This document shows positions 45,359 through 57,000 of a stretch of DNA of 64,000 nucleotides, one piece after another; position 1 is the stretch's first letter; each line of letters begins with the position of its first letter. The notes under the pieces are model-generated. The model was not told where the DNA came from, did no database searches, and saw only the letters and a list, made by a program, of their open reading frames with translations. Origin of the DNA: Hydractinia symbiolongicarpus (lineage: Eukaryota; Cnidaria; Hydrozoa; Anthoathecata; Hydractiniidae); contig NC_079881.1 in assembly GCF_029227915.1 (NCBI RefSeq), positions 19,443,501-19,507,500 on the forward strand, given 5' to 3'. The translations under genes were made by a program, and so were the position numbers.

Positions 45359-48300
45359 CAGCCCTCGAAATAGCGGTCGGACATCGGACATTGTCCGACC
45401 CAGACGCAAATATGTCCGACGAAAATCAGTTCTGGCCTGTCATTTTGTCCGGCACGTTTCTCTAGCTACATCTCCCCTATTATAACTGCAAAAAATAAAA
45501 ATTGAAACATGCAAAAATAACGAGATAATTTAAATATAATCTGTCTCTTTTAATCAATCTTCGTTCCGCTTCACTTTCGTTTTGTTTTCATCTGCCATGT
45601 GCCATCATGGAAGTTTCTTAATCATGATCACACACACCACAAATAATAAATGTGGTAAGGCGCCGTTAAAAAAAAAAGTAAGGCTGCGCATTTTGATAAG
45701 CCAATTAAATCGCAAAAAATGCCGTCGCTAAAGAATACTCTAAAACATATAAACAAAATAGTTTTTAAGTTTGTATTTTTATAATTATTTGTAAAGTCAT
45801 CACAAGCAAATAGGAAAAAATATGCTTCGTTTTCAAATTAAAAAAAAAATGTTTTAAGTTTATCCACGTGGCTTAAATTTTTAACAAAATTTATACAAAA
45901 CAAAATATTATACCGCACGTGGGTTTCGTTTTTAAAATTGTTCGAATAGAAATAGCACTTGCAGCATTAAGAAAAAATCAATTAAATGGGACCTGCTATG
46001 GTTTCGAATTGTTTTGTCAAACGAAGAAAAAAATTTTCCTTTACCTGCAACACTCCATCGTCCTAAAAAATTATTTAATTCATTTTAATATAAAACATCT
46101 CTGAGTGAGATCATTCGACTGGTAAAAGAACGCCGGTCGCTTGCGCTTTTATAAGAAATGAAAAAGTGTTCATTTCACATTTATCGCATGTAAGTTAGTT
46201 GCTCCTTCAAGTATGAGTGAAATTAATGATTTGCCTTGTTGTTTTTGCGAAAGAAGCACGAAGTATCGGTGTATATCGTGTCAAAAAACATCTTGTAACA
46301 TATGTTCTACCGGTGTTAACAGTACAGTCAATGGGTACAGCGAAGAGGAAAAACGTGTTGGTAGATGTCCTGATTGTTCTGTTGTTATTAATAAGCAGCC
46401 GAAGAAAATCCAAAGAAGCATATTTTCAGCCTTTGGAAAAAACCCACCAACATTAGCGAAGCAATCAGCAACGAATATAGTAATTCTTTACTCTGTTATA
46501 TTTAGTACTTTAATTTTCACAATATCTTTTGTGTCTCTTTAATTTGTTTTAATTGTTTATTTTGCAGACTACACCGCAGACCAAAGGCAAAACAAATCCG
46601 AAACAACACAAGCAAACAACATCAACAAGAACCGTAACACCTGCTACTGTTGAGAAGTGGAAAGCTGAGCTGGCACAACACAGCGTTGCTGAATGGCTGC
46701 TTTATGATATAAAAGATGGCAAGGTTAAGAACATGCGCTGTAAATTTTGTACGACGTATCAGTCCCAGATCAAAACATTGCCAAATTACAGCAACATCTT
46801 CGTTGTTGGCACCCAAAACTACAAAAAAAGTGCAGTAGAAGACCATGCCACGAAGAGTAGACAACACTTAAAAGCCCATAGCCTGTATTTGAAAGCAACA
46901 GGAGTTTCCCTGGATGAACGAGCTACAACGTTGTCTGCGGCCGATTCTTCCAACGTTGTCGCTGGTTTGGCCAAGATGGATGAAAAAGATATGCAACGAA
47001 CGAAAAAGAAATTTGAAGTGGCGTATTTTGTTGCTAAAAATCGCTTACCGTTGACAACATATCCGGAGTTGCTGAAGTTAGAGAGAAAGCATGAAGTTGA
47101 CATTGGTATAGCGTATAACACTGACCGCGCTTGTGGAACATTTATTGATTATATGGGTAAAGATATGAAGCAGCAACTTAATGCTGATCTTGCGAAAGCC
47201 AAGTTTTTTAGCGTACTTTGTGATGGTTCTACAGACAACGCAGTTGTTGAAAATGAAGTAATATATGCATTACATTTTGATCCCACTCCAGTTAACTCAA
47301 ATTGTGTAGAAGTTAAGGTGTCTTTTCTCAGCATGACTCACTTAAAGCATCAACATGCTGTCGGTGTTGCAGCTGCTCTCGCTGAAAGCTACGATGACAT
47401 GGTCACGCTAAAAAGTGCCATTGAAAGTGAGTTTCAGTCTATCGGCATAATGCCAGCCAAAAAACTGATTGGATTTACTTCTGACGGAGCAAGTGTAAAT
47501 CGAGGGAATAAAAATAGTGTAAAAATGGTGTTACGAGAGGAATCGGAGTGGCTTGTATTTATTTGGTGCATCGCACATCGGTTGGAATTGGCCTTATCTG
47601 ATGCGTTGAAAGGTACCGACTTTGATATTGTAGATGAGATGCTACTAAGGACATACTATTTATATCAGAAAGCACCAAAGAAACTTCGGGAGTTACGTCA
47701 GATGCATGATCTTTACGCTCCTGCGATGGACTACATAGAAGGAGGGGTTAAACCCAAAAAAGCAAACGGCACTCGTTGGATCTCACACAAACTGGCCGCT
47801 ATGAAAATTTGTTTGGATAAATATGGTCTTTTCATAGAGCACTTAGAACATCTCAGTCAAGATAAAGCGGTGAAAGGAGAAGATCGTGCAAAAATGAGAG
47901 GTTATCTAAACAAGTGGAAGCAGTCTAAAGTACCATTAATGTTGGCAATGTTTATCGATTTGCTCGAAATACCATCAGCGCTCTCGCAAGACTTCCAACG
48001 TGACCAAATTGACACAGTTTCAGCGATGAGATCACTATCACTTACCAAAGATCGCTTAGCAATGTTTGAGCGCAAAAGTTTTGAAAAATTGCCACACGTG
48101 CAAGACCTGCTAAGTAGAATAGAAGACAAAGATGGCGATAAGTACTACCAAAATGTGAAAATGACAAATTTTGTAGCAGCAAAGGAGCATGTCAAGGCAA
48201 CGAAAGGGAATTTTGCAAATGTCATTGTTGAGAATGTTACATCACGACTTGAAGAAGAAGATGACAGTAGAGATATCTTCAGATACGTTAATCAAATTTT

Positions 48301-49676
48301 AAACACGGAAGGTTGGCTCCGAGAGAAGCAAGACGAAGATGGAAATGTTATTACAGATTACGAGTTTGCTGACGAAGGTTTATCAAATTTAAAACAACAC
48401 TTCGATATTCCATTGAGACATGCCGGCTTCAGTGCTTCAACAGCAGATCTGTTAAATCAATTTCACGATCTCCTACGATACTCACACGAATACCTTTCTG
48501 TTTCGGCGACACCATACAGGGTCTGTTGGAGAAGAATTTTTTCATCATCCAGAAATCAATCGTGGAAAGATTTATTAATTCTCGTCGAATTGTTATTCAC
48601 GATCCCTGTAAGCAATGCCAAGTTGGAGCGCATGTTTTCCAAACTCAAAACTGTCAAAACTATCAATAGGGGTTCATTGTCACAAAACCGACTAGAGTCC
48701 CTTTTGAGGATTGTCGAAGACGGGCCGTCTATAGAGCAGTATGACCCATCAAATGCTATAAGAATGTGGATGGAGGAAAAGGACAGACGACCAAATCAAA
48801 GAAAACGGTGTGGATACAAACCACGTACAGGTTCCAAAAGGAAACTTCCCTCGCTGAGTGACGGCAGTTCAAATGAAGAGAACGAAGATGTGGATGACAA
48901 TGTACTTTTAATCGATTTATTTGGCGATGACAACGAATATGTAGACTTTCTAGGTTTTTAAATACTTTGTATTTCTCTCCATAGTTTTTCTTTGTCTTCC
49001 CAATTTTGTTTTATTTTGTATTTTCTAAACATAAGCAAAGTGATCAAGGCAAGTTAAGGCTTAGCAAACAATAAGTCTCCTTAAAAAATACGGCAGCGAT
49101 AAAAATTCAAGTGCAAAAACGATGGCGAAAATAAATTAACATGAAAGATCTTTTATCACTCAAATTTACAAAAATGACTTTTAAAACAGAAAAGGCTTTT
49201 TCAAAATATAAAAAGAAAAGAACACAAAATTATCTACAATTAAATCCATGATATAACGTCTGTTCCGCCTGTAAGTGCAGTTTTGCAGACTTGCTTCATC
49301 CGTGCTCCGTCGGCGTTCACCTCCGCATTAGTTAAGAACCGCATGGCTGGATTTCTTGTGTAAGACCTGGTTACCAACGACGAAGGGGCCAGGCAATAGA
49401 GATTCATGTCTACGTAGTTCTTTTAACTAAGTCAGGAGTTGGTGAATTAGCTAGGATGGTCAGGTTGGCTATGAATAGGCTTGCTCGTGGATTAAAAGGA
49501 CTAGAACTATTCAATAATTCCGAGATCTAAACAAATGGAAGTGTCCGACCAAGACTGAAATCTATCGGACGTTTTGTCCGACGAAAGTTTAAAACGGGCT
49601 ACGGACATGTCCGACCAAACTGGAAATGTGGCGGACATTTTGTCTGACGAGTCTCCAAAAATTATTTCGAGGGCTG
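45359..49676 (+). mobile_element. Autonomous hAT transposon
   Basis: Inverted ends CAGCCCTCGAAATA and TATTTCGAGGGCTG (one mismatch position at the inner edge) enclose an intact two-exon transposase gene. GTCCGAC/GTCGGAC subterminal repeats cluster at both ends, as expected for transposase-binding sites. Flanks share TGCTTT (left AATGCTTT, right TGCTTTTA), an imperfect trace of the 8-bp duplication. The element is about 4.3 kb. Confidence 0.7.
46213..48961 (+). CDS. hAT family transposase (ZNF862-like), intact
   Basis: Two exons, 46213-46479 and 46568-48961, joined in phase 0 over an 88-bp GT-AG intron, give 886 aa. Exon 1 codes a compact cysteine-rich zinc module (CCFCERSTKYRCISC, CNIC, CPDC). 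Exon 2 opens with a basic linker and a BED-type finger (CKFC ... DHATKSRQHLKAH). Catalytic-core pieces of hAT enzymes are visible: FFSVLCDGSTDNAV (first Asp), LIGFTSDGASVNRG (second Asp) and the WCIAHRLELALSDAL helix. The C-terminal hAT dimerisation motif is FTIPVSNAKLERMFSKLK. An acidic tail follows. Known: hAT enzymes cut and paste via hairpin intermediates with 8-bp duplications. No stop or frameshift is seen over 2.7 kb, so it may be recently active. Translation could also start in exon 2 at 46553. Confidence 0.9.
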
Positions 49677-51019
49677 TGCTTTTATAAATGTATCAACAAA
49701 GTTGATGCATTTGATCAGTTGATACTAACCCTAACCCTAACGAACATGATAAATCAGATAAATCAATCGAAGTTTTTGTGTTATTCTTTATTATTTAAAC
49801 GTTTTAACTTACTGAAATCAGACTTCATTGCAACAACGACCTCTTCTTGTTGTTGTTTCTGAAAGTAGCTTTGCCTCACTAGCTGTCTTACTTTTTGATT
49901 ACTTTCCTTTGTTCAAGATCTAGACAATTAGAATACCTAAATTTTCAGAATTTCTCCTTTTATGCTCTAAATTTAATTATCTCCATAATGCTTCAACTAT
50001 CTTCAACTATCACATTGTGCATTCCCCCCGTTGGGTTTTTTGCTTATAATATGCAATAATCCTGGTCATGCTAATGAAAAAGACAGATCTTGATAAACAT
50101 ATAATTATTAACCACGAGACAATGTTGTGATTTCTTCTTTCTGTTTCGTTTTGTCTCTGGTTTCCAAAAACAATGGCGCATAGAATAAAGAAAAAATTAT
50201 TTTTTCTTTTGTGCCTTTCCAATAGAATTTTTTTTCCATTTTTTGATGCTATGTTCTACAAAGAAAAAACAAGCCAAAAATATGGCCTGAACGGAGCCTA
50301 CCATAATGCCGATATTATCGCACTCCATCTCAGTGCTCACTTAAAGTTAAGGCTGTTTGTTTACCTACAGTTTCACACAAACATTTTGCAAGGGCCCGCT
50401 TATTAGGCGGAAATAAGAGATAAACAAGATCGTTAAGTATTGGGCTAGAAAAAACAACAATAAATTTAAGATACCATTATTTCCATTTCTAGTAAGTTTT
50501 ATATCCTGAAATTTTCAAGAAAGGCATAACTCTGTCTGAACTTTAAAATAAATAAAAAAAAATGTATATGTTAATTTTTTTCAAAAATGAAATACCAATT
50601 TTGCCCAAGGGTTTTTTTAGTCTAATGTAGGCACAGATCGAATTGTGAGTGCATGGTGCTGCATCACTGTAAAGGGCTACCAAAATTATTGCGCATGTCA
50701 AATGTAAAAAATTGTCAAAAGAAAGCTAAAAAATAGCAGGTCACAGGTCAAAATATATGGTATATATATTTTGACCTGTGACCTGCACCCCTGCCCATGA
50801 ATGGAGTGGGTTTTTGTGCAGGGTAGACAACCTCTAATTTATAAATGTGATTATCTTGATAAACGTTTTACTAAGCTCTACAACATTTTGCTTCAACATA
50901 ATTTGTCACCTTGGGTTTTCTTAAAAATGCCAATCTTTAAAATTTTATTGAAATTATTATTTTAGTTAAGTTGGTCATCTACATAACTTGTAATGGAAAA
51001 ATAAAAATTTCTTAAAAAA
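49677..51019. other. BTAF1 upstream region
   Basis: No coding exon. It holds a short telomere-like run at 49726-49741 (CTAACCCTAACCCTAAC), directly outside the hAT right end, and the palindrome at 50736-50786. Confidence 0.5.
50736..50786. promoter_or_regulatory. Palindrome of two DR1 nuclear-receptor half-site pairs
   Basis: AGGTCACAGGTCA (50738-50750) is a direct repeat of AGGTCA with one spacer base, the DR1 site bound by RXR, HNF4 and COUP-TF type receptors. Its reverse complement TGACCTGTGACCT follows at 50772-50784, and the AT-rich middle is also self-complementary (arms about 23 bp). It lies about 235 bp before the BTAF1 start codon. It may be a regulatory site or a small palindromic repeat. 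Confidence 0.45.
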
Positions 51020-54000
51020 ATGTCCACACGGTAAGATTTGATATTTTTACTTTATTTAAAAGTATAAACACAGTGATGTTTCCTGATTAGATGGACAATA
51101 CACAACGGGAACAAGTTGTTGACACATTTCTTTAAATATAAATGTAGTATCTAGCAGCACTTTCCAAAGTATAACAACTGATTTTTTTTACTGCCTTAGA
51201 CTTGATCGTTTGTTGGTCATCCTAGATACTGGCTCCACTCCTGTCACTCGAAAAGCTGCTGCAAAGCAACTTGGTGAAGTACAGAAGCTACATCCTCATG
51301 AATTACCAAACCTTCTAAATAGAGTATGTTCTTGCTTTTCTTTGAAGTGTCTTTTTTTTGTCCAACCTTATGCGTCACCTACAGTATAGTCCAAATGTAA
51401 GCGTACGCTCAAGTTTTACACCTTTTTCAGAGGTGGTAGTTGTTTGTCTTTTGTTCTTATTAATTATCTTGCAAGTCTTGTAAGTCATTAACTTGTGTGT
51501 AATAAACAAAAGATTCTTTAAGAAAAAATGTCTTATTATAACTGCGCGTAACTATTGTTAAATAGTGTGTTATTAACTCTACCAATGTGACACAAAGAGC
51601 CATTGTTTAATAGTTTTATTAAATAAAAGTTTTGCATGGAAACTAAATTGATTAGCGAGAAGGTATTGTTGGTTGCTCGGGGTAAATAAAGCTTTTAAGC
51701 GATAGAAATAATTATATTTTAACAAAGATTCAAGCTTTGTTATATTGTGTTTCAAAAAATTAAGAACAAAAAGTGGCAATAAAAATGCTTTTTTAGATTG
51801 CGTTTTAAAAATTTAAGAAAGAAGAACGACGATAGAAAAGCTTCATTAGATCGTGTTTTAAGTTTTTAAAATGTTATCAAGTCTAACCAATGTGACATGG
51901 CGAACCATTGTTGGATAGTTTTATTAAATAAAGGATTTGCACGAAAATTAAATAGACAGCGAGAAGCGAGATTGATCAGTCTCGGTTTTTTCATGGAAAG
52001 AAATTTGTATGTCAAGAGTTTTCCAAAAATTTCTTTTTTTAAAGGAAATAAATAACTTGAAATATTTCTGTAAATAAATCTACTTTGTTGATTTAGCTGC
52101 TGCGTGCTAGAAAAAAGAACGACCAAAACTAAATAACAGTGACTTTATGTAATTTTATACCTCTTTTTTTATTAATATTTTTAACTTAGTGTCTTTTTAT
52201 TCTTACAAAAACAAATGTTCCCACAACGAGCGTTTTCAAATTTTAAGTGCGTCAAAATTTATATTTTTAGGCACTTTCTTTGGTATAAAAATTTAAAAAA
52301 CAAAATGTTCTCACAATGAGTGTTTTGATCTTTCAACAACGTCAAAAGTTATATATATCTTTACATTTTTTTTTCATTGGTATTGAAATTTTTTTCAAAA
52401 TCTTATCGTGAAGGGGAAAGTCTCGAACGTAGGGTTTTTCTGTTTGCGTTGTTAAACGTTGTTTGCATTTTAAAAGTTTTACATGTTAAAAAAAATATGT
52501 TTCGATTATAAATAAATATTACTAAAAGTTTTAAAAAGTAGCAGCGTTAGTTTTTTTTTTTAATATTTGACCATTGGATTTGTTGTTTTTTAAACAAGCT
52601 TGTGTTAATATACCGGGATTAAAATCGCGTTGCTTTAATTAGTTTTGTTGTTAAAAAAAATAAAAATTCAATGGCTTTTAATGTTTCTTGCTATGCTTTT
52701 GTTTTTAATATGAAGCAATTATTTTCGCGCAATTTACAAGGAACTTGCTATCTTATTGTGTTTTTGAATGAAAGCAATTATTTTTGCAAGTTGAGCGTAC
52801 GCGTACGCTTACATCTGGACTGTACTGTAGATCTACAAAACTTTGCTTTCCTTAAAAATGTGCAAAAGCATAATTTTGCCTGAATCTCTTAGCAGTTGAT
52901 TTAGCAATAGAAATGTTTTAAAAGCAAGCAATGCAGCATACTTTTAATAATGTAAATAATGACTGTTATGTTTAAAAGTATTAATAATATTGCAATAATT
53001 GTATATCCAAAACAGAAATGATGTGAATAGAAGAAAAAATACATTTTTAGACTTGAAAATAAAATGTTTACAATGCATTACATTCAAAATCACCTACAGA
53101 AAGTATTTTTTTACCTTTAAAATTACCATTTCACATGTTTTAAGAAAAAGGAATATCTTATTTTTGTATTTTCTGTGCATAACCCAGTTATCACCAACAA
53201 TGAGTTAAACTTCTGTTTTGGTAATAATGACAAATTTACATTTACCTGAGTTCCATCTTTTACATTTAGGTTTTAGTTTACTTGAAGAGTAAAAACTGGG
53301 ACACAAGAATTGCTGCAGCACAAGCCGTAGAAGCTGTCGCATGTAATGTGCCAAAATGGAATCCTGATGGTGTGAAGGTAAAGGAGGAAGGTAAACAAAT
53401 GCCAATTTTCCTCGGTTTCACACGGGAAGAATTTTAGGGTCTATTACTTTTTTATTATTAGCTCTTTGAAAGACAAACCGAAATATTTAAAATATTATAA
53501 TTTCTCGCTAATATGTATTATACATGTACTTGTCGTTGACCAGTGAAAATTTTTATGTTGGATTACCTCTTGTATACTGTTTTGTGACCCTTCTTGCCTG
53601 TTTAAAAAAGTAACAAAATTTGCTGGTACTTTTACTATAGAAGGTTATTATATAGAGGGTTGTTACTATAACTATAGATGCGATTTTAATGACGTTTTCA
53701 ATTATAAAAAAACCCTGCTTTTAAATTAGCTAACATGAAGACAGATATTAAAATAATAGATTTTGTAACCTGTGAAATTTTAACTACTACACTAACCCAA
53801 ATGTAAAGTTATAAAGTTTAGCATTTTTGGTTCAAAATGTCTCGCAGTTTGCAAAATTTTGCTGCTGACAAGTTTACTTTCAGTTCAACGTTTTTTTCAG
53901 GGCATTTGTACAACCATTAATCGGTAGTAAAAACTCAATCTTGAAATTGAGTTTTACACTCAATCTTAAAAATATAAAAAATATTTAAGGTAAAGGAGAC

Positions 54001-57000
54001 TCTAAACTCAATCTGACAGTAAAAACAGCTGTAGCTTTAAATCCTGGAATAATCCCTGCCAGTTGGAGGGGGGGGGGGGGGGGGGGGGGCTGTCAGGAAA
54101 TTCCATGCAAGTAACTACACATGCTGCTAATTGCTTGCGTGACAACATTTTTGAATGTTTGCACATGTGATTTCTTTTTTAAGTTTTAGGGCTGTTACAA
54201 ATCTATTTCAAGGATTAAAGTTCACTATGATTTTAATTTTAAAATTATTTTTCCTTAAACATCAGTTTTCTGCTCATTGATGGAGGGGATAATATTTATA
54301 TGGAATTTAAAAATTGTTAAAAACTTGAATGTTATGAGTGGTAACTCATAAGATTCAAGTTCAAAAAATATGAAATATGATTATAAAAAGTGCATGTTAT
54401 ATTTTTTGTTTCAACATCCTTTTTCTTTCATCTGTTGTATATCTTTTTGCTGTTCCAAATAGAAAATCACGAAGATGAGAAAAAAGTTAACGATGGAAAA
54501 CTAAAATTTGAGCAATTTGACATATTAACAGTTTTGGAACGTGGTGAAAAACTGCTTGGTTCAGCTGGAGATGAATTTGATATTGAGGAGGATGCAGCAT
54601 TAGAGGGTAATCATTGTAAATTTTATTTTCATAACAATAACTTAAGCAGTAATGACTATTATCAAGAAAATTTACATTTTTAAGAAAGACAAGCATTTTT
54701 AGTATGAGTTACTGACATATGTGTGGTTAAAATGCAATTACAAAGGATTTGGGCCCTGGACATTTTTGTTTAAGAAAGGCCTTGGAAAATTAGGACACTG
54801 CACTTTTATTAAAAAAACTTTTAAAATTCAGAAAAGTCCAATATTAAAGTATTGAAATACTGATTTAATTTTAGAATTGTCCTTTAAACCATAATAAATA
54901 AAAACTTTAAAGTCATTTGCATTTTAGTGGACAGTACTTCATCATTATAAAATGTTATAATCCCTTTTTTCTTTAACATGTTTAGGACTAAGTCATCAAG
55001 ATGCAGTTACCCGTCAAAAACGACTGCTACGAAGGAAGCTAGGTTTAGATATGGTTGGCGGTTTGGATATGGGAATGGACAATCTATTTGAAGATGATGA
55101 TTTAGTCAACAACAGTAAAATGGAAACAAAACTCACAACTCAACTTTCTGGTGAGGTATGAAACCTTCAACGTGTTTTTCAACATCAACATCAACTTTTC
55201 AACATGTTTTTAATTTATGACATTCCTTTCTGATTGTGAAAATATTATCAGAAAAATTTAATCATTGAGGTGTTCCTATCTTTTGTTGATGTTTACAATT
55301 TTTGTTGAGGTACCCATAGGGATTTGCATAAAATATAGTATTCCGCAGGCCTGTCAATAAAGAAAATAGTTCCTACAGGATAAAATGCGTACATTAAGGC
55401 AACTGCGTAGAACTGTGGAAAAATAGCTCGCCCTATTCTGATAGGCCTGCGGGTGGTCAAACATAACCAAAATGTTTGAAACAATCTGTGAAATTTTTAT
55501 GCTTCAAATGGTCATCAGAGTTTTATCAGTTCTATAGGTTTTGAGCAATGTCTAATGAGCTGTGATATCATCAACAAGTGAAGTCGAAATATTTGAAAAG
55601 ATGCCAGTCATTAGAGCAAGTAATTCAGAAAATATTAAAATTTAAATTTCATAAAGGCAATTATGCACCTCTATTTTTGCTAAGTAATACAAACAATTAA
55701 AATAATGTGCTAATTCCATTGCTGGAAATTTATGCGTGGTAAATGAATCAGGTGTGCAAATATATTGTTTTATATTTTGATGCATGGTATACTTTGATAA
55801 TCCAACTTCATCATTTAATTCTGATTTGTTTCAGAATGCTGCTGATGTTGTTGCATCACAAATTGCTGCGATTTCATCTGATGGACAGATGAGTTCAAGA
55901 GAAAAGAATCGAGCTAAAAGAAAGGCAAAGTCATATGCCAAGCAAAGATCAAAAGAACAAGAAAATAAAAGGTCTGTTCTTAGTACCATCCATTGCATAA
56001 CATAACAATGATTTTTTCAATTCTTTTGCAAGTCAATTGAGTTCCTGCTACTTACATGTTAATGCATTTGTGATATTGGCTCTTTATTTATGATAAATCT
56101 TTAGCAAAGATCACTCTAATAAGGCTTATACTGAAAGTAAATTTTTTAAAACTAGTTGTAAATCCCATAAAAGACTCCACTCAGGCATTCAAACAATGGA
56201 CAGGATAATAGACCTTGCAAAGAATGACTTGCGAATGCACACACCCGCCCTTCCATTTATTCATATTTTAAGTATCCATAAAATACTTCAGGTTTACAAT
56301 CGTTGCACGGCATAAAAACTAAAACTTTGGTCTTTAAATCAAGTTTGCTAACCATTTATGGTTAGTGATCCAAGAATTTAATTCATTTTGAACTAATTTG
56401 AACTAATAATATTAGTTTTGAATTTATCTGAAATATAATATAAGTAACACGTGCATGACATCTACCATATTGAGATTTTTGTTATGAATCTCTAGAAGGA
56501 TCACGCAATTACCTCCTTTGTTCTTAAATATATATTATTTTTTTTCTTAATTATATTTTTTATAGGAACAGCTTTTGAAAAACACTCTAACATGGCATAT
56601 AAGTGAACATATTTTAGAACATAAAGAGCAAATATAATTTAATTTTCATTTAAACATTACTTTAGACATTGGAGACAAGGAATAAGACTAAGAGAGTGGT
56701 TAGTTCAGACGGTTGGTTGTCATTTGAGGTTTACAAGTTTAAAGTCTCCTACTTGTCTCTAACATAAAAAAATAACACAGAAGTAAAAGATAAACAAGAA
56801 GATTGCAACCACACCACCTATATAAAATTTCTTGGCGTGCAATTATCTCTAACAAAAATATTATGGAATTAGTTTAATCAAACGACCTCTTGGCATCATT
56901 TTTTTCTTCAAGTTAGGCCTAAGATAACAGCTTAAAATATTTTTTATCTGTTTTTATTTGAAAATTTTTCTGTTGTTTGAATGACATGAACATAAGATCG

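Noticed and set aside
45359-49676. A clean 8-bp target duplication around the intact hAT
   Set aside because: The flanks share only TGCTTT with a shift (AATGCTTT and TGCTTTTA), so I report it as imperfect rather than claim a duplication.
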